Source: VRUE01 sp036265675
Lineage (GTDB): Bacteria; Actinomycetota; Thermoleophilia; Solirubrobacterales; 70-9
Reading direction: 5' to 3'
Assembly (NCBI GenBank): GCA_036265675.1
Contig: DATAOP010000002.1
Coordinates: 28,632-92,631 of the forward strand
DNA length: 64,000 bases
The position numbers and the translations under genes are program-made. Position 1 is the stretch's first letter; each line of letters starts with the position of its first letter. The notes beneath the pieces are model-generated. The model did not search any database. It worked only from the letters and a program-made list of their open reading frames with translations, and was not told where the DNA came from. Below are positions 34,431 to 43,600 of this stretch, one piece after another.

Positions 34431-37400
34431 GGCGGCCGGAGGTCGAATGGTGCTTGTGATGCTTGCCGTGCCTGCGGTGGTGGCGGTGGTGCCTGCGATG
34501 ACGCCGCTTCACGCATTTCCTGTGCCTCTTGACGAAGCCGCGCTTGCAGGCGCGCTCGCCCTTGGGCGGGAGGCCGCTTCCGGCCTTGGTGTTGATCGGC
34601 GGCGGTTCCGCGGCCTGGGTACCCGGGCCGTGGCACTCGTCGGACGCTTTGCAGGGGAAAGGCGGAGCGATGTAGAGGAAGCCGCCTTCTTCGCGGGCGT
34701 CGTAGATCCTCACCGGCGAGCCGTTTTTGTCCTGCGGCGCCAGGGTTTCGCGGGTGAAGAAGAAGGCGTCGCGGCCGTCCGCGGAGGCGGAGGCGAGGAT
34801 GCTCCCGTCCGGAGCTATGCCGGAAGAAACGAGCTGGACATTGCCGTTCTCCCACTCGTAGACATCCGCAGCTTCATTGGTGTCACGGAGCGCGAGCTGT
34901 TCCAGCGTGGTGAAGAAGACGCGACCGTCGTTGGTCAGGTTCAGCCCCATCGGCTCGAGATGGGTATCGGGATTGACGCTCGGGCCGCAGGAGACGCATT
35001 CCACTTCGTCCGCTTCGGCGGCATAGCGGTAGATGGCCGTGTGACCATGGGTCACGGCGCCGGCGATCGGCCTCGCCGAGTTGAAGACGGAGAAGCGGCC
35101 GTCCGGGGTCACCTGGAAGTCGCCATAGCTGTGGACGCCGGAGCGGTGCACGCCATGTTCGATGCCGACGTTCGCCGTGTCGATCGTCGCGACAAAATGG
35201 GGCGCCGAGCCCGGCCGGGCGATGTAGAGGTTCGCTTCGTCGGAGACGCCGTTGGTGCTGCCGTCGAGCTTCTCGGGGCTGACGAAGTAGATCGCTCCGC
35301 TCTGGGCGGCAACGCCGGAGCCGCCCGCGAAGGCGACGATGTTGCACTTGCCTTCCCCTTCGACGGTATTCCACGCCGGGCTGCCGGCGGGACTGCAGGT
35401 ATCCACGTTGCCGGTTCCTTCGATTCCGGTCGAGACCCGGGCGACCGCCGCGCCGCCTGGGCTGACGTCGGCCCGGTAGAGATCGACGCTCGTGTCCTGG
35501 TCGCCGGCGAGCGCATCCGCAGTTGAGAAGTAGACCGTCGAGCCGTCGGCGGTCATCCCGTCGTAGATGACACCGCCCGGCGTGTCGGCGACCTGGACCG
35601 AGTTGGAGGAGCCGGCGAGGTGCATGTAGAGGTCGAAGAACTCGTTGCCGGCGGAGTCGGTGTCGATGAGCTTCCCGAAGAGGACGCGCGAGCCGTCGCT
35701 GGAGACGTCGAGCTCGGAGATGCCGGTTCCGGTCATCGCCGAGCCGGCCGGCGTCGTCGAGACCACTTCGGTCGGCCCACTCGGCAGCGGACGCTCATAG
35801 ATAGTGACGCTGCCGTTGTCGTCGTTGCCCCCGTCGGCGACCAGCTGTTCGCTGCCGAAGACGAAGTGGGAGCCGTCGGCCGAGAAGGCCTTGCGCACCT
35901 CGCCCGCGGGATCGGCGTTGCTGCCGAGCGGCCCGGAGATTCCCTTGACGAGCGAGCCGTCGGACAGCCGCAGCGGCATGTTGATGGAGCCGTCGCCGAA
36001 ACATGGTTCGCAGATGTGTTCACCGCCGAAGACGAACTCGCCGAGGCCGGCGTCATGCCCCGCCAGGGGCGAGCCGTAGGGCGTTGCCGAGGGCATGCCT
36101 TCGGCGGGCAGGCCGACGTAGGTGGTCACCCAACCGTCTGCGGTCCGCGCGGCGACGTACGGGTCGTGCCCGAATGTGGTCGGGCTCCCGGCGATGCCCG
36201 GCAGGGCGCCGAAGCGCACCGAGTAGAGGAAGCGGTCGTCGGCGTTCGGCGCCGCCTCGAGCGGGGTATCGCCCGCGATCGCTTCCGAGTCGACGTCGTA
36301 GCCACCCTGGTTTGCGGCGGAGACGATCTCGTAGGCACGGCAGTCGAGCAGCAGGGATGCGGCGGTCTGCTTGCGGACCAGGGCGTTGGGGCAGGGGTCG
36401 TTTTTCGGAGGCAGCGGGAAGGTCTTGAAGTGCCGGTCGGGCCCCAGCGTCGTCCCGGCGTCGTTTTCCGCAACCATCCGGTAGTGGTATTCGGTCTCCG
36501 CCGAGAGACCGAATACGAGGTGGGTGAAGGTTTCGATTTCAGACGTCGAGTCGAGGAAGCCGTCGGGCACCGGTACCGACTGCCCGTATGAGCCGGCTTC
36601 GGTCCCGTATTCGACCCGGTAGTGGGTCGGAGATCCGTTCGGGTTGAGCGTGAGGCTGAACTGGGCCGCGTCGGTGTTGACCTTGGAGATCCCTTCTTCG
36701 ACGATCGTCGGCCGTTCGGACGCGTAGAAGCTGTGAATGCGCGTCCGCGGGCTGCCGTTGAGGTTTTCGCCGCGGAGGGCCCAGTAGATCTTCTCGCCCT
36801 TGGCCAGGCCGCTGATTTCAATCGACACGGCCTGCGCGCCGGATCCGGTCAGGATGTTGCCCTGATCGCATTCTTCTTTGTTCGAGAGCGATTCGTCGGT
36901 GCCCCATTCGAAGGTGCAGGCGGTGGTCGGAAGCCCTTCCGGGTCGACCGTGCCGCGGAGGATCGCGGTCGCCGGCGTGACGTCCGGTTTCGAGGCGGTG
37001 ACGGTCGGCACGACGACGGCGGTGCCGGGCATGAAGACGTCGACCTCCGAGTGACCGGGGTTGGCGGCGTAGACCGCATGCGTGTGTTCGTTGACCGCAA
37101 TCCCCCGCGATTCCGAGAGGCCCGGATACAGGCCTTCGGCTTCGCCGAATTTCTCGATGAAGTTGCCATCGGAGTCGTAGTGGTAGATCGCGTTCTCGCG
37201 GTCCACGTAGATGTCGTTGTTGGAGCGGTCGATCGCCATCGTCGGCGCCGGGCCGGGATCGACGCGGAACAGGATTTCACCGTCCGGATTGCGCTTTTCG
37301 ACGGAGCCGCCGCCGAACCCGCTCGCCGTGAGGAGGTTGTTTTCCGTGTCGGCGTCGATGTCGCAGATTTCCTGACCGTGGAAGCCGTCGAACGTCTGCC

Positions 37401-37968
37401 GGGTGAATTCGCCATTCGACGTGTAGCGTTTCTCGGTGCCGAACGCCGAGAACCAGAGGTCGCCGTCGGTGCGAACAGCGATCCCGCAGGTGTTGCTGAC
37501 TTTGTTCGCGGTGAGGGGCCATTCCCCGGCGACGAATTCGGCGCCGGAGGGCAGGAAGGCGTGGAAGAACGGCCCGAACTCGTTGAATGGATAGATCCTG
37601 CCCTGCGTTTCGGTGCCGCTGTTGTCGACCTCGAGGTCGCCGTTGAAGTCGACTTCCTGTTCGATGACCGAGTGACCTCCGAGCGATTCCGCGTCGAACG
37701 GTTCAGAGACACCGTTTTCGTTGAGCTTGTAGACGTAACCACCGCCTGTCCCCACGTAGACGAGTCCGTTTGACTCGTCTACGTCGACTTTGTTGATCGA
37801 GCCGCCGAACGCCGGCGCACCGATGGCATCGGATCCGTCGAAGGATGAGCCGAAAGTGTGCGGCTGGACCGTGATCGCCGATGCGGTCGCGGCCATGAGG
37901 AGGGCGCAGAGCAGGCCGACCGTGGCAGTGACCATCCCAAAGGCGAGGTGCTTGCTCGTGGTCCTCAT
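34423..37968 (-). CDS. Giant secreted protein A2: propeller, Fn3-like and TolB-like regions
   Basis: 1181 residues. A signal peptide (VGLLCALLMAATASA) leads to an NHL-type propeller at about 50-320 (DVDESNGLVYVGTGGGYVYK, AVRTDGDLWFSAF, MAIDRSNNDIYVD). Two Fn3-like modules follow to about 540 (TPATAILRGTVDPEGLPTTA; PNGSPTHYRVEYGTEAGSYG). A CPNALVRKQTAASLLLDCRA junction leads into a second, TolB/WD40-like propeller (DVSSDGSRVLFGKLI, MTADGSTVYFSTADAL). The end is Lys/Arg/His-rich (CKRGFVKRHRKCVKRRH). It overlaps protein B1 by 4 nt and B2 by 8 nt. Same architecture as the gene at 40684. Confidence 0.75.
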   Translation of the reverse strand: MRTTSKHLAFGMVTATVGLLCALLMAATASAITVQPHTFGSSFDGSDAIGAPAFGGSINKVDVDESNGLVYVGTGGGYVYKLNENGVSEPFDAESLGGHSVIEQEVDFNGDLEVDNSGTETQGRIYPFNEFGPFFHAFLPSGAEFVAGEWPLTANKVSNTCGIAVRTDGDLWFSAFGTEKRYTSNGEFTRQTFDGFHGQEICDIDADTENNLLTASGFGGGSVEKRNPDGEILFRVDPGPAPTMAIDRSNNDIYVDRENAIYHYDSDGNFIEKFGEAEGLYPGLSESRGIAVNEHTHAVYAANPGHSEVDVFMPGTAVVVPTVTASKPDVTPATAILRGTVDPEGLPTTACTFEWGTDESLSNKEECDQGNILTGSGAQAVSIEISGLAKGEKIYWALRGENLNGSPRTRIHSFYASERPTIVEEGISKVNTDAAQFSLTLNPNGSPTHYRVEYGTEAGSYGQSVPVPDGFLDSTSEIETFTHLVFGLSAETEYHYRMVAENDAGTTLGPDRHFKTFPLPPKNDPCPNALVRKQTAASLLLDCRAYEIVSAANQGGYDVDSEAIAGDTPLEAAPNADDRFLYSVRFGALPGIAGSPTTFGHDPYVAARTADGWVTTYVGLPAEGMPSATPYGSPLAGHDAGLGEFVFGGEHICEPCFGDGSINMPLRLSDGSLVKGISGPLGSNADPAGEVRKAFSADGSHFVFGSEQLVADGGNDDNGSVTIYERPLPSGPTEVVSTTPAGSAMTGTGISELDVSSDGSRVLFGKLIDTDSAGNEFFDLYMHLAGSSNSVQVADTPGGVIYDGMTADGSTVYFSTADALAGDQDTSVDLYRADVSPGGAAVARVSTGIEGTGNVDTCSPAGSPAWNTVEGEGKCNIVAFAGGSGVAAQSGAIYFVSPEKLDGSTNGVSDEANLYIARPGSAPHFVATIDTANVGIEHGVHRSGVHSYGDFQVTPDGRFSVFNSARPIAGAVTHGHTAIYRYAAEADEVECVSCGPSVNPDTHLEPMGLNLTNDGRVFFTTLEQLALRDTNEAADVYEWENGNVQLVSSGIAPDGSILASASADGRDAFFFTRETLAPQDKNGSPVRIYDAREEGGFLYIAPPFPCKASDECHGPGTQAAEPPPINTKAGSGLPPKGERACKRGFVKRHRKCVKRRHRRHHRHHRRHGKHHKHHSTSGRHG

Positions 37969-40691
37969 CGCCTACCGCCGCTCCCACCGCATCCGGTGAG
38001 CAACTTGACCCTGCGGTTGAGCCTGGCTCCGTTCTGACCCGTCATCTTCACGGCGGCCCTGGTGTGCTTGGACCGGCAGAGGTTTTCCGAGTTTTCGAGC
38101 AGTCCCTTGGAGCCGCCGGCCATGTCGAGGACGAACTTCGACACGGGAGCATCGGGCACCGATGCGAAGGTCGTCCTCAGGCCGCCGTGGATGCTGTCGA
38201 TGCGGCCGATGAGGTTGACGTCGATCTGGCCATGCATCGCGGCGACGAGATCCGGCAGCTGGTGATTGGATGACCTCAGGTACACCGGCCCGCGCAGCGG
38301 CTGGTCGAGCAGGGGCGTGGTCGCTTCCGCCGTGCCGTACACCGACCCGGCCGGGCAGGCGTTCGCCGCGAACTGCACCCGCGTGCAGATCGTCTTTATG
38401 TGCCCGTTGTCGAGCAGCTCGGAGGAGGGCAGGGCGACCACGGTCCTCCCGATGTTGGCTTCGTCGCTGCCAGTGGTGAGGACCGCGTGGAGCGCCGGGT
38501 TGCCCCTGCGCTTCTTCTTGCCCTTGAGGCGCAGCGCCAGCTTCGGCTTGAATCCGAGCGCCGTGCAGTTCGATGCCTGATAGTGGGCCCCGAGGCTGAC
38601 CGCCGCCCCTTCGGCGCCCACGATCGACGCCCTCACGGCCGCCGGTGCGCAGTCCGTCGGGTTGAGCGTGAAGTGCGGCCGGTCCAGGCTCAGCTGGATG
38701 CTCCGCGTGCGCAGCGGAATCCCTTCCATGATCTGGGGCAGGGGGTCGGAGACGGCGGTGATCTTCGTCGTGTCCGGATCCACACGAAGCGCGACCCGGA
38801 CGGCGACGTTGCCGAGGTCGTAGGGGCCCGAGACCGCGGGGATGACGACCATCAGGCTGAGCGGCGCGCCGTGGTACGGACCGGCGAGGTAAACCCTGCC
38901 GTCGTTGTAGACGGGGTGGGTGCCGGCGCCGGCGCCGCTGACGACGGTCCCCACCTGGCTGGCCGCCGGGCAGGAGGGAGACGCCAGCTCGGCGAGACCT
39001 CCGTAGCTCGGCAGGGAGATCTGGTTGAGCGCGGCCTGCGGGCAGTACGGGATGCCCCTGAGGCTGGCGAGGACCCCCTTCGGGGCTTCGACGGTGAGCC
39101 GGGCGAGGTTCTGATCGCCGTCCGGGCGGCGAACCCGCATGTTGAACGGTGAGTACATAGCGGCGGTCGGGTTGTTGGAGCCCGCGCCGAAGTCGGGAGT
39201 GAAGGGCCGGCTCGCGCCAGGGCAGGGACCCCCGTCGGGTCCGCGGTCGATCGTGAAGTAGCTCGTCGAAGCCTGCGTCGGCAGGACGCCGTCCCAGGGG
39301 ACGAATTCGCTTTCCACCGGGTACGTGCCGCACTTCGTCGGCGTCGCGAGCAGCCCCCGCTCGGAGCCGAAGATGTGCAGGTTGAACTCCTGCATCGGCG
39401 ACTGCGGCAGGTCGGCGAATTCCATCGTCAGCTGGCCGGTGTTCGGGTCGGTGCGCACGGTGCCGGTGAACTTGACGTGTGTTGCGAAGCCGTCTGCGGC
39501 GAGCACCACCCGGTACTTTTCGCCGGGCAGGGGTTCGCCGAGATAGAGCGCGCCGTCGATCGGCCCCGGCAGCGCGGCCACATCCAGCGTCAGCGTCCCG
39601 ATTTTCGAGGCCTCCGGGCAGTGGGCCGGCCCCAAGGTCCCGATCCCGGTCTCGGACTGGGCACACGCCACCTTGCCGTCAGCCGCGCTGGAGTTGATCG
39701 AGAAGCCGGCGGGCAACGTCGTCCTCGTCGTGCGGATCTGCGACGGGGAGGGCTGGGTCGGACTCTGCGCCTGCGGCACTTTCAGGTCGACGTCGACGCC
39801 GGACGCGGTGTCCGCCTGGTCGGTGGTCGGCGTCACCGAGATGCTCGGGTTGAATGTCAGCAGCGTGCACCCGGTGGTCGCGGGCCAGGGTTCTTCGGCG
39901 TGGTACCTCTTGCCGTTGTAGTAGACGAGGTCGACCGAGCTCTCGAGCGATCCGCCGCAGGTCGTCGGGTTCTCGAGATACGGCTTCGGCGGCGCGGGTG
40001 AGGGGAAGTTGGTAACGGTCCCGTCGCCGCAGATCGCGAACAAACCGCATTCGCCAAAGACGGTCAGCGGAGTTTTGAAGCGGTAGAAGTCGTTTTCCGG
40101 GAAGGCGGGAACACCCCAGATGTTGACCCGGATGGTGTCGAAGACGATCGGGTGTGGAATCGGGAAGGTGGCCGAATCCAGCCCGTAGTCGCTGTCCGTC
40201 CTGGCTCGCAGATCAATGAAGTTGGGGAACGGGGTGAGCGGGAAGATGAAACCGATCTGCCCGGCCTGGTCAGGATGCGTTTCCAGGTTGTAGAGCGGCA
40301 GAACGATCCGGTTCCCGAAGAGAAGCGATTCCACCTGCCCGACCTGCGCGGAGATCGGGCAGGCCGCCAGCGAGAACTCGGCGAGCGAGCAGATCGCCTG
40401 CGAGTGGGGATCGCCGATGAAGCCGGTCGGGAAGTGGAAGGTGATCGTCTTGACGTCGTCGCAGAAGCACGTTTCGGACGGTGGGTTGTTCCGGTTCAGG
40501 TAGTGGACGAACATGGTGACGTTCGGATGACCGCCCGCCTGGGTTGTGGTCGGTGACATCCCGAATTCGAGGATTCCGCTCGAGGCACTGGCACTCCCGG
40601 GCGCGGCCGCGATCACCGCTGTAAGCAGGGCCAGACAGATGAGCCCGAGCAGGCCTCGGCGTCGAGTGCTCGTCGTCGACTGATCAATCAC
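37965..40691 (-). CDS. Giant secreted protein B1 with repeating Cys modules
   Basis: 908 residues from GTG 40689-40691, preferred over ATG 40724 because it gives the same 8-nt overlap as the A2-B2 junction. After a signal peptide (GLICLALLTAVIAAAPGSAS) come about four copies of the B module, with Cys pairs and Gly turns at ICSLAEFSLAACPISAQVG, HCPEASKIGTLTL, SCPAASQVGTVVS and ACPAGSVYGTAEA. These close on GLLATPTKC and GLLENSENLC. The C-terminus reads RLNRRVKLLTGCGGSGGRR. It is paralogous to B2. It is presumably exported and disulfide-bonded. Confidence 0.75.
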   Translation of the reverse strand: MIDQSTTSTRRRGLLGLICLALLTAVIAAAPGSASASSGILEFGMSPTTTQAGGHPNVTMFVHYLNRNNPPSETCFCDDVKTITFHFPTGFIGDPHSQAICSLAEFSLAACPISAQVGQVESLLFGNRIVLPLYNLETHPDQAGQIGFIFPLTPFPNFIDLRARTDSDYGLDSATFPIPHPIVFDTIRVNIWGVPAFPENDFYRFKTPLTVFGECGLFAICGDGTVTNFPSPAPPKPYLENPTTCGGSLESSVDLVYYNGKRYHAEEPWPATTGCTLLTFNPSISVTPTTDQADTASGVDVDLKVPQAQSPTQPSPSQIRTTRTTLPAGFSINSSAADGKVACAQSETGIGTLGPAHCPEASKIGTLTLDVAALPGPIDGALYLGEPLPGEKYRVVLAADGFATHVKFTGTVRTDPNTGQLTMEFADLPQSPMQEFNLHIFGSERGLLATPTKCGTYPVESEFVPWDGVLPTQASTSYFTIDRGPDGGPCPGASRPFTPDFGAGSNNPTAAMYSPFNMRVRRPDGDQNLARLTVEAPKGVLASLRGIPYCPQAALNQISLPSYGGLAELASPSCPAASQVGTVVSGAGAGTHPVYNDGRVYLAGPYHGAPLSLMVVIPAVSGPYDLGNVAVRVALRVDPDTTKITAVSDPLPQIMEGIPLRTRSIQLSLDRPHFTLNPTDCAPAAVRASIVGAEGAAVSLGAHYQASNCTALGFKPKLALRLKGKKKRRGNPALHAVLTTGSDEANIGRTVVALPSSELLDNGHIKTICTRVQFAANACPAGSVYGTAEATTPLLDQPLRGPVYLRSSNHQLPDLVAAMHGQIDVNLIGRIDSIHGGLRTTFASVPDAPVSKFVLDMAGGSKGLLENSENLCRSKHTRAAVKMTGQNGARLNRRVKLLTGCGGSGGRR

Positions 40692-43600
40692 GGCGACCGG
40701 CCCCCGAACGGTGGACGCGCGCATGACGCTTTGCCTTGTGATGCTTGCGGCGGTGCTTGTGGCGGCGATGCTTCTTCCTGTGGTGCTTCGGGTGAGTCAC
40801 GTTCCCACCGTTTCCGAGGGCGGCGCCGGTGCCGAACACCGGGTTGGGCGGCGGCTGGGTGCCTTCGTTGTGGCACTCGTCGGCGGCTTCGCATCCGGCG
40901 AATTCAGGTTCGAAGGCAAAGCCGCCGTTGGTCCGCGCGTCGTAGAACTTGACGAAGTTCCCGTTCTTGTCCTGCGGCACGAGTGTGTCGTAGGTCGAGA
41001 AGAAGACGTCGTTCCCGTCGGCGCTGACCGACTCGAGCCCGGTCTTGGCGTTGCGCGGGATGTCGAGGAGATTGACCAGTTCGCTGCCTTCGGTGCTGTC
41101 GCGCGAGGCGGTGCCCGAGCTGATCAGCTGCGGGCGGCCGTTGACGAACTCGTAGACGTCGGTGATTTCGCCGTCCACGTCCTGCGCCACGAGCGGATCC
41201 TTGGTGTTGAAGAACACGCGGCCGTCGTTCGACATGAAGGGCCCGCCCTCACTCGCGGTGGTGTTCGAGATCGGCGGCAGCCCGTCGGGGCGGCAGGAGG
41301 CACAGCGCACGGTGCCGGTCTCGCTGTCGTACGTGAACATCTCCCGTTTGCCGTGGGCGTCGTAGCCCGTCAGGTTCGCGGCGGTCAGCAGGCCGGCATG
41401 GGTGCCGTCGGGTGAGATCTGGATGCGGCTCACCTGGGTGCCCGGCTGCAGAGTCGTGACCAGGCGCGGCGCCCCGTCGTGGAACTCGTAGAGGTTGCGC
41501 TGGTTCTTGATTCCCGGGCGGTCCGGATCGAGGTTCTCGGGCGAGTAGAAGAAGACGTCGCCGTCCCCTTCGGCGATCGGGTCGTCGAGCGGCGGGGTGC
41601 TGAGGAACCCATAGGCGTTACCGCGTTCGGTGGTCAGCGGCACCGCGCTGCAACCCGACCCGAAGCCGACCGGTGAGCACTGATTGGAGTCACCGTTGCC
41701 GTTGCCCTGCGAGAGGACCGTCAACGTCGGGCTGCCCCCGTTTTCGTCCCACTGATAGATGTCGGTGCCTTCGTCGGTATCCGCGGGGATCAGTTTTTGG
41801 GTGGCGGCGAAATCGACCTTCGTCCCATCGCCGGTCATCCCGAGGAAGGTGACCCCGTGGCCTCCCGAGACGTCGTAGGTTTCGCCGTCGCCGCCGCCGA
41901 CCCGGAGGTACAGGTGCTGCGGCCCGTCGGAACCTTCGATGCTCATCAGGACGTGCGAGCCGTCCTTGGAGATCGCTGGGAGCTGGATGTACTCCTGCGG
42001 GTTGGAGCCGTCCTGGGGGATCGGGTTGGTGGTGCCCGGCAGGTAGGAGATGGTTTCCACTTCGCCGGTTGCGATGTCGTCGATGTATGCGGAGCCGGGA
42101 GCGCCGGTGATGCCTCCCGGCGCGAATGCGGTGTTGAGCGAGCTGAAGGCGTAGTGCGAGCCGTCGCCGGAGAGCTGCTCGTCGCCGTGGACGTCGGGTT
42201 CTTCGTATTCGGCCCCGGGAAAGCTGTCGATGTTCGAGGGCAGCGTGCCGAGGCGGCGGCCGTTGAAGTCGAAGAGATTGGCCGCGAACTGGACCGGCCC
42301 GATGGGGTTGAAGATCGCTTCCCCGTCGTTGTGGTCGATGCAGCTGTCGAGCCGATCGTCGCAGCGGGCCCGATCGACGAGGAGTCCTTCGTTGCCTTTG
42401 AGTCCGGGCAGGGCGGTGGCCCACCCCGTCGTGGTCCGGGTCGCCAGATAGAGGTCGAAGAAGAAGTTGGGCGGTTCGGTCCCGTTGACTGCGCCCAGCC
42501 CCCCGAAGTACGCGAAGCGCGGGGGGGATGTCGCCAGCCCGGTGTTGACCGGCCACATCTTCCCGACCCTGCCTTCCTTGAAGATGATCTCGTGCACGGC
42601 GTCGGTCGGCATCAGCAGGACCGAGCCCGCGTTGGTCGGGGACACCAGCTCGTAGCCCCGGCAGTCGGGCAGGTACGCCGCGTGCGTCTCCTGACGGATG
42701 TGACCGTTCGGACAGGTCGGCGGCACGAAGTCGAAGGTCGCGTCGGGGCTGCGCGTCGTGCCCCATTTGTTCGTGGCGACGACCCGGAAGTGGTAGGTGA
42801 CGTTTTCCTCGAGGCCGCCGACCTGCTGTGAGACAGGCTGCGCATTGGTGCCGATTGCCTGATCCGGCACCGGCACGCTCTGGCCATAGTCGGGCGTCGG
42901 CCCATATTCGAAGTGGTAGGTCGTGTCGAACCCGACGGGGTCGATGCCGGCGTTCAGCGTCGCCGAGCTGACGGTGATTTTCGTCGCCCGGGTTCCTGAG
43001 ATTTCCGGCGGTGAGGCGGTGCGGAACGTCTGATCCTGGCCCAGGGTCGTGCCGAATTCTTCGTTTTCGGCAACGAGCCGATAGTGGAGGGTCTTGCCGG
43101 ACGGCAGCCCTTCGATCGGAATGCTGACGTTGACGACCCCTGAGCTGGGATTCTGAGTCCGGACTTCTGTCTTTTCGCCGTAGCTGGTGTCGAGGCCGTA
43201 TTCGAACCAGTACTTGGTTTCCTTGCCATCGGGGTCGAAGGACCCCTCCAGCGTGCCGCCGTCCATGCCGACGGTGCTCTCGTCGACCGGAAGCGTGTTC
43301 AGCTTGAGGACGGCGACGGGGACGAATTCGCGGATCGCGCCGAGGTTGGCGCCGTTGGCGTTCGCGGCCTTGAAACGGACGTAATACGTCTGCCCGGTGG
43401 TCAGCCCGCTGAGCGTCGCGCTGACGTTCGTCGTGGTCGAGAACGGTGAGCCGACCGACGGTTCGGGCGTGCAGCTCGCGGTTTCCGGGGTGCCGAAAAT
43501 TCCATAGACCGCTTCGTAGCTCGTGCCGTAGATGACTTCGCATTCGGTCACCGGGGCGCCGGCCGGCGGTTCGATGACGCCCTCCACCACCGCGTCGGTG

